From Sphingomonas sp. BK580 (GTDB lineage Bacteria; Pseudomonadota; Alphaproteobacteria; Sphingomonadales; Sphingomonadaceae), in NCBI RefSeq assembly GCF_014194975.1, contig NZ_JACIAY010000004.1, forward strand, positions 1 through 64,000: DNA of 64,000 nucleotides, given 5' to 3'. This document shows, piece after piece, positions 17,294 to 26,138 of the stretch. The position numbers and the translations under genes were made by a program. Below the pieces are notes generated by a model. That model made no database searches, was not told the origin of the DNA, and saw only the letters and a program-made list of their open reading frames with translations. Position 1 is the stretch's first letter. Each line of letters starts with the position of its first letter.

Positions 17294-17376
17294 GCGACGC
17301 CTGCTTCGCCCCGGTCGCGCCCGACCGGACCGCGGCCGAGCGGCGCACGCGCACCTTGCTCGCCGAACCCGGCTGA
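17290..17376 (+). CDS. Possible 28-residue peptide
   Basis: Begins at the ATGA overlap with the preceding stop and reads MSDACFAPVAPDRTAAERRT and on to a TGA at 17374. The only support is the overlap arrangement typical of translational coupling. It may be a degraded remnant. Confidence 0.2.
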   Translation: MSDACFAPVAPDRTAAERRTRTLLAEPG

Positions 17377-17436
17377 CTCGCGCGCCGCGCTGCCCTAAGC
17401 GCGCGGGCGGAGACCCGTCGCCATGATCCTCGCGCC

Positions 17437-18129
17437 ATGACCATCGACCTCGTGTGCCTCGATGCCGATGACACCTTGTGGCACAACATGCGCTTCTTCG
17501 CCGCCGCCGAGCAGGCGTTCGCCGAACTGGTCGCGCCGTTCGCCGACGCGCCCGCGGCGCGCGCGCGCATGGAGTCGATCGAGGTGCGCAACCTCAGGCG
17601 CTACGGCTATGGCGCGAAGAGCTTCACGCTCTCGATGATCGAGACCGCGCTGGAGCTCGCCGGCGACGACCTGCCCGCCGCGAGCGTGCGGCAGCTGCTC
17701 GAGATCGGCCGGACCTTGCTCGACCACCCGGTGGAGTTGCTCGACGACGTCGCCGCCACGCTGGAGCGGCTCGCCGCGACCGCTCGGCTGGTGCTGGTCA
17801 CGAAGGGCGACCTGCTCCACCAGGAGGTCAAGCTCGCCGCCTCCGGGCTGGGGCAGCTGTTCGCCGGCGTGGAGATCGTCAGCGACAAGCGCGCCGACAC
17901 CTTCGTGCGGGTGTTCCACCGCTACGGCTGCGCGCCCGAGCGCGCGGTGATGGCGGGCGACTCGATGCGCTCCGACGTGCTGCCCGCGCTGGAGGCGGGG
18001 GCGTGGGGCGCGTACATCCCGCAGCCGTTGGCGTGGAGCCACGAGGCGGCGGCGACGCCAGCGGCGCACCCGCGCTTCCGCCAGCTGGCGCGGCTGGGCG
18101 AGCTGCCGGAGTGGATCGCGACGCTGTGA
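17437..18129 (+). CDS. HAD-superfamily hydrolase
   Basis: A 230-residue phosphatase-like protein. The nucleophile motif is near the N-terminus (CLDADDTLW, Asp8 with Asp10). Motif II is LVLVTKGD (Thr then Lys), and the acidic motif IV is MAGDSMRSDVLPALEAGA. A helical cap lies between motifs I and II. It is the size of phosphoglycolate phosphatase or YjjG-like members, but the substrate cannot be deduced. It appears to be its own transcription unit, ending against a REP element and a convergent TonB receptor. Confidence 0.82.
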   Translation: MTIDLVCLDADDTLWHNMRFFAAAEQAFAELVAPFADAPAARARMESIEVRNLRRYGYGAKSFTLSMIETALELAGDDLPAASVRQLLEIGRTLLDHPVELLDDVAATLERLAATARLVLVTKGDLLHQEVKLAASGLGQLFAGVEIVSDKRADTFVRVFHRYGCAPERAVMAGDSMRSDVLPALEAGAWGAYIPQPLAWSHEAAATPAAHPRFRQLARLGELPEWIATL

Positions 18130-18189
18130 GGGGAGCGGGGTCCTGTCAGTGAAGCGTCAGGCCTACGAACGCCTCACCTCCAAGCGCGC

Positions 18190-18285
18190 CGCCATCCCGG
18201 CGAACGCCGGGGTCCAGTCGGGCGACGTGAGCGAGTCGCAGGACGGCCTTCCCACCTGGACCCCGGCGCGCGCCGGGGTGGCGGC
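18190..18285. repeat. REP-like palindromic element, type A
   Basis: Arms CCCGGCGAACGCCGGGGTCCAG and CCACCTGGACCCCGGCGCGCGCCGGGG sit in inverted orientation. It lies between the convergent HAD and TonB receptor genes and could stop transcription from both sides. Confidence 0.8.
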
Positions 18286-18359
18286 CGGAGTGACGCAGCG
18301 GCGAGCAGACACACCGACGCCGAGACGGGAGGGAGCCGCCACCCCCTCCCGCCATCACG

Positions 18360-20690
18360 TCAGTTGAAGCGGCCCGCGAGCGAGACGCCGACCACGCGCG
18401 GCTCGTTGAACACCGCGGCGTTGTAGTTCTCGATCACGCCCTTGAGGTTCTTCTCGTCGGTGATGTTGCGCGCGAAGGCGGCGATCTCATACTTGCCGTC
18501 CGCGGTGGTGTAGCCGACCTTGAGGCCCAGCTCGAGGTTGCCGTCGGCGTAGAATTCGCGCGTCTTGTACAGCACCAGGTTGGTGTAGCCCTGCACGTTG
18601 AGATCGCTCGAGACGAACAGGTTGCCCTCGTTCGTCAGCGGGATGTCGTAGCGGACCGCGGCGTCGAGCTGCCAGCGCGGGGCGTTGGGCAGCGGGTTGC
18701 CGTCGATCTGGGCCAGCACCGCGGGCGCGCCGAAGATGGTGCGCGTGATCGTCGGGTCCTGCACCGTGCAGGTGACCACGCCGCCGAAGGCGCAGACTTG
18801 CGCGTAGACGCGCTTGTCCTTGATCTCGGTGTGGATCGCGCTGCCGCCGAGCGAGAAGGTGATGTTGCGGATCGGCCGCCACTCCAGCTCGGCCTCCATG
18901 CCATAGGCGTTGGCGTGATCGGCGTTGAACAGCACGCCGTTGCCGTTGGCGTCGTTGCCGTTGAGCTGGATGTCGTCGACCCGATAGGTGAAGGCGGTCG
19001 CGTTGAGGCGCAGGTTGGAGGTCGGCCGCGACTTCACGCCCGCCTCGTACGACATGATCGTCTCGGAGTCGGCGGTGGTGAAGGGCGTGTTGAACACCGC
19101 CGAGCGGCCCTGGATCGTCGGGCCGCGGAAGCCGCGCGCGACGCGGGCGTAGACGCTGGTGGCGTCGTCCAGCTCATACAGCGCCGAGACGTCCCAGCTC
19201 GGCTCCTTGCCGGAGAGCTTCACGCTGCGCGCCGCGCCCGCCGGGAAGGTCTCGGCGGTGCCGGCGGCATTGCGGCCCGAGCGGACCAGCTCGGTGCGCT
19301 TGTCGTCCTCGGTGTAGCGCACCCCGGCGGTCAGCGTCAGCCGGTCGGCGAGGCGATAGCTCGCCTGGCCGAACACCGCCCAGCTGGTGTTCACGTCGTG
19401 CAGCCGTACCCAGTTGTTGGGGTTGTAGCCCGTCGTGCCCGGGCGCAGGAAGTAGCCGCGCTGGTAGAAGTCGGTGACGTCGCGGCTGTCGAAGTAGAAG
19501 CCGCCGAACTGCCACTTGAACGCGCCGTCGCCGTTACTGGCCAGGCGCAGTTCCTGCGTCCACTGGTCGAGGTCGCGGATCCGCCCCTCGCTCTCGCCGA
19601 AGCCGACGCCGCCGAAGTTCACCGCGGCGCCGCCGTCGGTGTCGCCGCGGCTGTAGCCCGAGGTGGTCTCATAGCCGGTGATCGAGGTCAGCGTCGCCGC
19701 GCCGAAATCCCAGGCGGCGTTCACTGAGCCGCCATAGGTCTTGTACGCCTGGGGATTGCCGGCGGCCTCGTCGAGCGCGACCTGGTCGCGCGGCTCGCGG
19801 TTGATGTTGTTCTGCCCGCGCAGCAGCGCGCCGCGGTGGAAGATCGTCGAGGTGCCCTCGTAGGAGCGGACATGCCCCGAGACGTTGACCGACAGGTCCT
19901 CGGTCGGGGTGAACAGCAGCTGGAGCCGCGCGTCGCGCTCGTCGAAGCCGCCGAGCTGGTCGCGCCCGCCGCGCGTGCCGTCGGCGCCGGTGCCGGTGAA
20001 CGTGTTGTCGACCCAGTCGTCGCGGTGCTGGTACAGGCCGGAGAGGCGGATCGCGATCTTGTCCTGCACGATCGGGCCGCCGACGCCGCCGTCGAAGGTG
20101 ACGGTGTTGTAGCTGCCGTAGGAGGCGTTGAAGCGGCTGGTCCAGCTCTGGCCCGGGCGGATGGTGTCGAACTTGATGATGCCGGCGGTGGTGTTGCGCC
20201 CGAACAGCGAGCCCTGCGGGCCGCGCAGCACCTCGACGTTGGCGACGTCATAGACCGGGTTGGACTTCAGCACGACGTGCTCGAGCACGATGTCGTCCTG
20301 GATGATCGACACCGGCTGCGACGCGCCGAGGTAGAAATCGATGTTGCCCAGGCCGCGGATGTAGAAGCGCGGGAAGATGCGCCCCGTCGTGGTCTCGGCG
20401 TAGAGGCCGGGGACGCGTCCGGCGAGCGCGAGCGCGTCCTCGCCGCCCGCCTGGAAGGTGCGCAGCGAGTCGCCGTCGACCACCGCCACCGAGACAGGCA
20501 CGCGTTGGATGTTCTCGCTGCGGCGCTCGGCGGTGACGACCACGTCGCCCAGTCCGTCGTCCGCGGTGGTGGTGCCGGCCGCGGCGGCGTCGGTCGCGGC
20601 GGCGGGCACGTTCTGCGCCAGCGCGGGCTGAGCGAGCGCGACGAGGCCCGTGGCGGCGGTGGCGAGCAGGATCGACTTGGGTGAGCGCAT
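18360..20690 (-). CDS. TonB-dependent receptor
   Basis: A 776-residue outer-membrane receptor. The signal peptide is MRSPKSILLATAATGLVALA, with cleavage near AQPALAQ. A TonB-box-like GDVVVTAERR lies at about residues 47-56. Plug motifs NIQRVPVSVAVV, FYIRGLGNID and VEVLRGPQGSLFGRN are present, and the protein ends with an aromatic strand (GVSLAGRFN). It lacks the TIGR01782 signature of the receptors at 1300 and 46672 and is closer to the siderophore/cobalamin-like group with PQGSLFGRN. ATG 20690 has AGAGGA before it. The ligand is unknown; the 455-bp upstream gap has AT-rich promoter-like sequence near 20835-20870. Confidence 0.9.
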   Translation of the reverse strand: MRSPKSILLATAATGLVALAQPALAQNVPAAATDAAAAGTTTADDGLGDVVVTAERRSENIQRVPVSVAVVDGDSLRTFQAGGEDALALAGRVPGLYAETTTGRIFPRFYIRGLGNIDFYLGASQPVSIIQDDIVLEHVVLKSNPVYDVANVEVLRGPQGSLFGRNTTAGIIKFDTIRPGQSWTSRFNASYGSYNTVTFDGGVGGPIVQDKIAIRLSGLYQHRDDWVDNTFTGTGADGTRGGRDQLGGFDERDARLQLLFTPTEDLSVNVSGHVRSYEGTSTIFHRGALLRGQNNINREPRDQVALDEAAGNPQAYKTYGGSVNAAWDFGAATLTSITGYETTSGYSRGDTDGGAAVNFGGVGFGESEGRIRDLDQWTQELRLASNGDGAFKWQFGGFYFDSRDVTDFYQRGYFLRPGTTGYNPNNWVRLHDVNTSWAVFGQASYRLADRLTLTAGVRYTEDDKRTELVRSGRNAAGTAETFPAGAARSVKLSGKEPSWDVSALYELDDATSVYARVARGFRGPTIQGRSAVFNTPFTTADSETIMSYEAGVKSRPTSNLRLNATAFTYRVDDIQLNGNDANGNGVLFNADHANAYGMEAELEWRPIRNITFSLGGSAIHTEIKDKRVYAQVCAFGGVVTCTVQDPTITRTIFGAPAVLAQIDGNPLPNAPRWQLDAAVRYDIPLTNEGNLFVSSDLNVQGYTNLVLYKTREFYADGNLELGLKVGYTTADGKYEIAAFARNITDEKNLKGVIENYNAAVFNEPRVVGVSLAGRFN

Positions 20691-21145
20691 GATGTCCTCT
20701 TGTCTGTACGCGGCAAGAGGCATGGGGCGACGCCGCGGCGCGGTCAGCGCACCGGTTCACCGTCGCACGAGGCCCCCTGGCGGCCCCTCGATCCATGCGG
20801 CTCCCCCCGCGGCGCACGCGCTAGGACGCGATTGTGTCGGGATCGTGAAATGTTGCGGTCTATTTCTCGGCGAGGCGGGCGGCGTGACCGCGGTCGCTCC
20901 ACGCCCGTGTGATCCAATTCGCTCCGTCCGCCCGCGTGCTCCTGCGCATGCAGGAGCCCAGAGCGACAAGCACCAGCCGTCGCGGCGTTGCGCTCCGGGC
21001 GTTCGCCGGAGCACGATGCGGCGCGAGGTGATCGAGCAAGCACTCGCCATCGTCGGGGTCGGCGCCATGCCGTCGCTGTTCCCGACTCGCCGCCTCGTGC
21101 GTTAGAACGCCGACGGGGGGCTATCGAGACGAACGAGGTAAGGTC
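20691..21145. other. 455-bp divergent intergenic region
   Basis: It separates the TonB receptor (leftward) from a small secreted protein (rightward). The AT-richer stretch at about 20835-20870 is the probable receptor promoter. A type C repeat occupies 20937-21020. No convincing gene was seen in it; the frames across it are Arg/Pro-rich shadows. Confidence 0.6.
20937..21020. repeat. REP-like palindromic element, type C
   Basis: The left arm is GTGCTCCTGCGCATGCAGGAGC followed by CCAGAGC. The right arm is GCTCCGGGCGTTCGCCGGAGCACGATG. Both arms are intact hairpins, so this is the best-preserved type C copy in the window. Confidence 0.75.
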
Positions 21146-21538
21146 ATGCGTTTCCTCCCCACCTTCGCCGCGGCGGCGCTGCTGAGCGCGGGCGCGATCG
21201 CCGCCGCCCCGCGCGACCGTGCGCCCGACGCCGACTATCAGAAGCTGATCGCGGGGAAGACCGCGGGCAAGCCGCAGGAGTGTATCGACACGCGCTTCAC
21301 CCGCCCGGATCTCTCCGCCTACGGCACCAAGCTGGTCTACCGGGTGAGCAACAAGCTGGTTTATGTCAGCGAGACCGGCGGCGGGTGCGAGCGGGTACGC
21401 CGCGGCGACGCGCTGGTCACGCGCCAGTTCCAGACTCGGCTGTGCCGTGGCGACATCGCGCAGACGGTCGATCTGCCCGCGCGAATCCCGACGGGCAGTT
21501 GCGCGCTGGGCGCTTTCGTGCCCTACCGGGCGCCGTAA
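21146..21538 (+). CDS. Small secreted protein with four cysteines
   Basis: A 130-residue protein with a clear signal peptide (MRFLPTFAAAALLSAGAIAA). The mature part holds four cysteines (QECID, GGCER, RLCRG, GSCAL), compatible with two disulfides in the periplasm. A GAGGTAAGG ribosome site precedes the ATG. I recognise it only as a common sphingomonad hypothetical. It lies 20 bp before a PLP enzyme in the same direction, so the two are probably co-transcribed, but no shared role is evident. Confidence 0.7.
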   Translation: MRFLPTFAAAALLSAGAIAAAPRDRAPDADYQKLIAGKTAGKPQECIDTRFTRPDLSAYGTKLVYRVSNKLVYVSETGGGCERVRRGDALVTRQFQTRLCRGDIAQTVDLPARIPTGSCALGAFVPYRAP

Positions 21539-21558
21539 GTATCAGGAGAAACGATCGC

Positions 21559-22878
21559 ATGGCCGACGAACCCAATGAGCAGGAGCTGACCGGGGTCGAG
21601 ACCCGCGTCTCGCCCAAGCCCGAGGTCGACGCGATCGGCGGGCGCAAGCTCAAGCCGGCGACGCTGATGATGGGCCACGGCTATGACCCGACGCTCTCGG
21701 AAGGCGCGCTCAAGCCGCCGGTGTTCCTCACCTCCACCTTCGTCTTCCCCAACGCGGCGGCGGGCAAGCGCCATTTCGAGGGCGTCACGGGCAAGCGACC
21801 CGGCGGCGCGGCGGGGCTGGTCTACTCGCGCTTCAACGGGCCCAACCAGGAGATCCTCGAGGACCGGCTCGGGATCTGGGAAGGCGCCGAGGACGCGCTG
21901 ACCTTCTCCAGCGGCATGGCCGCGATCGCCACCCTGTTCCTGTCACTGGTGCGGCCGGGCGACACGATCGTCCACTCGGGCCCGCTCTACGCCGCGACCG
22001 AGACGCTGATCGCGCGCGTGCTCGGCCGCTTCGGGGTCCACTGGCTCGACTTCCCCGCGGGCGCGACGCGCGAGGAGATCGACACCGTGCTCTCGAAGGC
22101 CGCCTCGGGCCGGGTCGCGCTGATCTATCTCGAGAGCCCGGCCAATCCGACCAACGCCTTGGTCGACGTCCAGGCGGTCGCCGCGAGCCGCGACGCGATC
22201 TGGGGCGATGCCGCCGAGAAGCCGCCGATCGCCATCGACAACACCTTCCTCGGGCCGCTCTGGTCGCAGCCGCTCCAGCACGGCGCCGACGTGGTGGTGT
22301 ACAGCCTCACCAAATATGCCGGCGGCCACTCCGACCTGGTCGCGGGCGGGGTGCTCGGGTCCAAGGCGGTGATCGACACGATCCGCGCGATGCGCAACAC
22401 GATCGGCACGATCTGCGATCCCAACACCGCCTGGATGCTGCTGCGCAGCCTCGAGACACTCGAGCTGCGGATGAGCCGCGCCGGCGAGAACGCCGCGAAG
22501 GTGTGCGCCTTCCTGCGCGACCATCCCAAGGTGGAGCATGTCGGCTATCTCGGCTTCCTCGCCGAGGCGGAGGGGCGACAGGCCGACATCTACCGGCGCC
22601 ATTGCACCGGCGGCGGCTCGACCTTCTCTCTGTACCTCAAAGGCGGCGAGGCGGAGGCGTTCCGTTTCCTTGACTCGCTCAAGATCGCCAAGCTGGCGGT
22701 CAGCCTCGGCGGCACCGAGACGCTCGCGAGCCATCCCGCGGCGATGACCCATCTGTCGGTGCCCGACGCGCGCAAGCAGGCGCTGGGGATCACCGACAAT
22801 CTGGTGCGGATCTCGATCGGCGTGGAGGACGCCGACGATCTGATCGCCGACATGGAGCAGGCGCTGGCGGCGATCTGA
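21559..22878 (+). CDS. Cystathionine gamma-synthase/lyase family PLP enzyme
   Basis: A 439-residue member of the Cys/Met-metabolism PLP family (fold type I). Lys252 in YSLTKYAGGHSDL is the Schiff-base lysine. Other landmarks are VYSRFNGPN, FSSGMAAIATLF, YLESPANPT and the C-terminal VRISIGVEDADDL. Members do gamma-synthase, gamma-lyase or sulfhydrylase chemistry on homoserine esters, cystathionine or methionine. A roughly 40-residue N-terminal extension and a slightly long chain fit the cystathionine gamma-synthase family proteins of alphaproteobacteria. AGGAG is well placed before ATG 21559. Lyase and synthase activities cannot be separated by eye. Confidence 0.85.
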   Translation: MADEPNEQELTGVETRVSPKPEVDAIGGRKLKPATLMMGHGYDPTLSEGALKPPVFLTSTFVFPNAAAGKRHFEGVTGKRPGGAAGLVYSRFNGPNQEILEDRLGIWEGAEDALTFSSGMAAIATLFLSLVRPGDTIVHSGPLYAATETLIARVLGRFGVHWLDFPAGATREEIDTVLSKAASGRVALIYLESPANPTNALVDVQAVAASRDAIWGDAAEKPPIAIDNTFLGPLWSQPLQHGADVVVYSLTKYAGGHSDLVAGGVLGSKAVIDTIRAMRNTIGTICDPNTAWMLLRSLETLELRMSRAGENAAKVCAFLRDHPKVEHVGYLGFLAEAEGRQADIYRRHCTGGGSTFSLYLKGGEAEAFRFLDSLKIAKLAVSLGGTETLASHPAAMTHLSVPDARKQALGITDNLVRISIGVEDADDLIADMEQALAAI

Positions 22879-23343
22879 GCCGCTGACGTTGCCCCTCGCG
22901 CGCGTGCGACACGACCGGGCCACGCGGAAGCCGCAGCTGCCGTGCGGCGACTCGATCGTGTCCGCGCCGGACATCGTCGGCTTAGGCGACGCGGGCGGAG
23001 GTGGCCGGCGTGATCCTCGGCGGCCGGACGCGCGCGACGATGCCGTCGCGGCCTGACCGCCCGACGGGGAGCCGCTGCTGCGACGGTCGTCAGGTCGCGA
23101 CCCGGGGCGGCGGCGAGCCGCGGCGGAGCGGGGCTAAGCCGACGGCGACGCGTGCGCGCGGCGCCGCCGATCACACTATAACCAACCGGGCTGAAAGTGG
23201 GGCGGCACTTGTTCTAAATAGAGAATGATGAAAATAGAATGGTGTGAGCAAGTCGACCTCCGTCATCGCATTGTCACGCTAGCGCCGCGCAACCTCCCTA
23301 TCGGCCCCTCGCAAGGCCAAGGGCCATAGAGGGGTTGGAGTTC
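22879..23343. other. 465-bp intergenic region with AT-rich promoter segment
   Basis: No believable gene is seen. The left 300 bases are very GC-rich. From about 23200 to 23245 the sequence turns markedly AT-rich (CTTGTTCTAAATAGAG, GATGAAAATAGAATGG), unlike anything nearby. That makes it the probable promoter and control region of the following TonB receptor. Confidence 0.5.
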
Positions 23344-25899
23344 ATGTCGTACATCTCGCGTCGCCGCCTGCAGTTGCTCGCTGGCATTGCCGTCCTGACG
23401 GTGCCGAGCCACGCGCTCGCTGCTCCCGGTGGCGTCGCGCCGGCCACCGCCGCCGACCCGACCGCCACGCCTGACGCCGCCGCGCCCGACGCGGCACAGC
23501 CCGGCGGGCTCGACGAGGTGGTGGTCACGGCGACGCGGCGTGAGACCAACCTGCAATCGACCCCGGTCGCGATCAACGTGCTGAGCACGCAGGCGCTGCA
23601 GGACCGCCACGTGCAGAGCCTGTATGACCTCGCCGACGGCGCGGTGCCCAGCCTGCGCGTCGCCACCTTCGAGGCGCGTCAGTCGGCGCTGACCGTGGGC
23701 ATCCGCGGCATCGTCCCGCTCGATGCCAACCAGCCCGCGCGCGAGCAGGGGGTCGGCATCTACATCGACGGCGTCTATCTCGGCCGTCAGCACGGCCTCA
23801 ACGCCGCATTGTTCGACGTCGAGCGGGTCGAGGTGCTGAAGGGCCCGCAGGGCACGTTGTTCGGGCGCAACACCGAGGGCGGCGCGCTCAACATCGTCAC
23901 CCGCGCGCCCTCGGGCGAGTTCGAGGGCCGCATTCGTGCCGGCATCGGCAATTACGGCGCCTATAATGGCGAGCTCCACCTCGACCTTCCCGAGTATCAC
24001 AACGTCAGCGTCAAGGTGGACGGCGTCGTCCAGTACCAGGGGCCGACCACCAAGAACCCGCTCGCTGGCCAGACCGGCTTCAACTATTACGATCGGCGCG
24101 GCGGTCGCATCGCCGCGCGCTGGAAGCCGTTCGAGGGGCTGACCGACGACTTCTCCTACGACTATGGGCTCGACAAGAACTCGCCCTTCTACAGCCAGCT
24201 GCTCAACTACAATCCCAACAGCTGCACCGCCGGCCCGGTGAGCAACGCGCCCAACTGCGTGCTGCCGGGCACCAGCTACAGCACGCTCACCGGCACGGTG
24301 AAGCCGCTGCTGCCGGGCGTGGTGGTCAACGGCACCAGCCGGATGAAGGTGGCGGACATCGGCGTGCCGCAGCAGCCCAGCGTCGACCAGACGCATGGTT
24401 TCACCAACCTGCTCAAGTACAAGGCATCGCCCGAGGTGGAGCTGCGCTCGATCACGGCGTGGCGCGGGGTCAACGCGACGCAGTGGGATAATTCGGGCGG
24501 CGCGCACCGTGTGCCGGTGGTGAACCTCACCGCCGCCTGCACCGCCGCGGCGCCGTGCGGCTTCAGCCGGTACAGCCTCGCCGACCTCCATCAGAACCAG
24601 TTCAGCCAGGAGTTCCAGGCGGTCGGCACGATCGACCGGTTCGACTATGTCGCCGGCCTCTACTATTTCAACGAGCACGTGACCGACGACGCCGCGACGC
24701 CCAACTCGAACGGTGCGGTCGCGGTGCTCAACGCCGCCGGCCAGGTGACCGGCGCCAACTACGTCATCCTCGATCCCTGCCGCGGCTCGAGCGGTTTCGG
24801 CTCGCAGCCGGGCTGCCGCTCGATCGACCGCGCCTCGGAGGTCTGGTCGAAGAGCTACGCCGGCTACGGCCAGATCACCTGGAACCCGCTCGACGTGCTC
24901 CACCTCACCGCGGGCGGCCGCTACACGCACGACACCAAGCGCGGCGTGCTGCACACGTCGCGCAACGTGAACTATGACGTGAACACTGCGGCGGCGACCG
25001 CGGCGGGCTATCAGCCGCTCGATCGCAGCTGGGACCGCTTCAACCCGGCGCTCACCGTCGCGTTCGACGTGACCCAGGACGTCCACGCCTATGCCAAATA
25101 CGCTACCGGCTATCGCGCCGGCGGCGCCAGCTCGCGCACGGCCAATTACCAGTCGTTCGGGCCGGAGGATATCAAGTCCTACGAGATCGGGCTCAAGTCG
25201 GACTTCTGGGACCACCGCGCACGGCTCAATCTCGCTGGCTACATCATGGACCGCAAGAACAGCCAGGTCGACATCAGCTCGATCCAGCCGTTCAACGGCA
25301 GCAACTTCAACAATCTGGTGACGATCAACGCGCCGGGTACGACCAAGATCAGGGGGATCGAGGCCGATCTCACGCTCAACCCGGTCGAGGGGCTGACGCT
25401 CAACGGATCCTACGCTTATACCTATACCAAGATCCCGCCGGTGCAGATCAACTATACCGCGGGCGGCGCGACGAGCAGCGTCGAGCAGAACTTCTATATC
25501 GTCTTCACGCCGCGCAATGCCGCCAGCGGTTCGATCGACTATCGCGTGCCCGTCGGCGAGGGCAGCACCACCTTCCGGGTTCACGTCGACGGCAATTACG
25601 CGCAGTCGACCCAGGCGTTCGACCAGTTCGCGACCCGAGCCGACGCCTCGCTGATCTTCAACGGGCGGATCGCACTGGCGGACATCGCGCTGGGCGAGGG
25701 CAAGCAGAAGCTCGAGGTCGCGCTGTGGGGCCGCAACCTGTTCGACGAGCAGTATGTCTATCGCCGCGATCCCTCGAACAGCCTGCCCGCGGCGCCGACC
25801 AGCAGCGTCAGCGCCGGGAGCATCAACAACGTGCTCGGCGACTACGGCAATTTCAACGCGCCGCGGACGTTCGGGCTGGAGGCGCTGCTGAACTTCTGA
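23344..25899 (+). CDS. TonB-dependent receptor
   Basis: An 851-residue outer-membrane receptor. The signal peptide covers about residues 1-27 (SYISRRRLQLLAGIAVLTV). The TonB box is like LDEVVVTATRRE, with plug motifs TPVAINVLSTQAL, GIYIDGVYLGRQHGLN and VEVLKGPQGTLFGRN. The barrel ends with FGLEALLNF. Motifs match the large sphingomonad receptor group of unknown ligand. The TTG at 23335 was rejected in favour of ATG 23344, which starts the signal peptide. It follows the PLP enzyme gene after a long regulatory gap and is followed by a REP element. Confidence 0.9.
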   Translation: MSYISRRRLQLLAGIAVLTVPSHALAAPGGVAPATAADPTATPDAAAPDAAQPGGLDEVVVTATRRETNLQSTPVAINVLSTQALQDRHVQSLYDLADGAVPSLRVATFEARQSALTVGIRGIVPLDANQPAREQGVGIYIDGVYLGRQHGLNAALFDVERVEVLKGPQGTLFGRNTEGGALNIVTRAPSGEFEGRIRAGIGNYGAYNGELHLDLPEYHNVSVKVDGVVQYQGPTTKNPLAGQTGFNYYDRRGGRIAARWKPFEGLTDDFSYDYGLDKNSPFYSQLLNYNPNSCTAGPVSNAPNCVLPGTSYSTLTGTVKPLLPGVVVNGTSRMKVADIGVPQQPSVDQTHGFTNLLKYKASPEVELRSITAWRGVNATQWDNSGGAHRVPVVNLTAACTAAAPCGFSRYSLADLHQNQFSQEFQAVGTIDRFDYVAGLYYFNEHVTDDAATPNSNGAVAVLNAAGQVTGANYVILDPCRGSSGFGSQPGCRSIDRASEVWSKSYAGYGQITWNPLDVLHLTAGGRYTHDTKRGVLHTSRNVNYDVNTAAATAAGYQPLDRSWDRFNPALTVAFDVTQDVHAYAKYATGYRAGGASSRTANYQSFGPEDIKSYEIGLKSDFWDHRARLNLAGYIMDRKNSQVDISSIQPFNGSNFNNLVTINAPGTTKIRGIEADLTLNPVEGLTLNGSYAYTYTKIPPVQINYTAGGATSSVEQNFYIVFTPRNAASGSIDYRVPVGEGSTTFRVHVDGNYAQSTQAFDQFATRADASLIFNGRIALADIALGEGKQKLEVALWGRNLFDEQYVYRRDPSNSLPAAPTSSVSAGSINNVLGDYGNFNAPRTFGLEALLNF

Positions 25900-25957
25900 G
25901 GGGAGGGGAGGGAGCGCGGCTGGGTCACGGCCGTGCGACACCGTCCCCGGCTCACTC

Positions 25958-26054
25958 CCGTCATCCTGACCTTGTCTCAGGGCCGGTCGTCCCGCGAGCG
26001 CGCCACGGTTCGCGTGTGCGGCGCCATGGCTCCTGAGACGAGTTCAGGATGACG
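25958..26054. repeat. REP-like palindromic element, type B
   Basis: CGTCATCCTGACCTTGTCTCAGG and CCTGAGACGAGTTCAGGATGACG form the inverted ends, with an inner spacer. It lies in the convergent gap between the TonB receptor and the sensor kinase. Confidence 0.8.
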
Positions 26055-26138
26055 CCGGTCGAGGGAGCACCCTCAAGAAGCGAGGCGGCGACGTGCGGGC
26101 GGTCGACCGGCGCCACACGGTCAGCGCCGCCCTCGCGG

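Noticed and set aside
23263..25941. An 892-codon open frame antisense to a TonB receptor
   Set aside because: Composition is a mirror of the receptor codons; no motifs or ribosome site.
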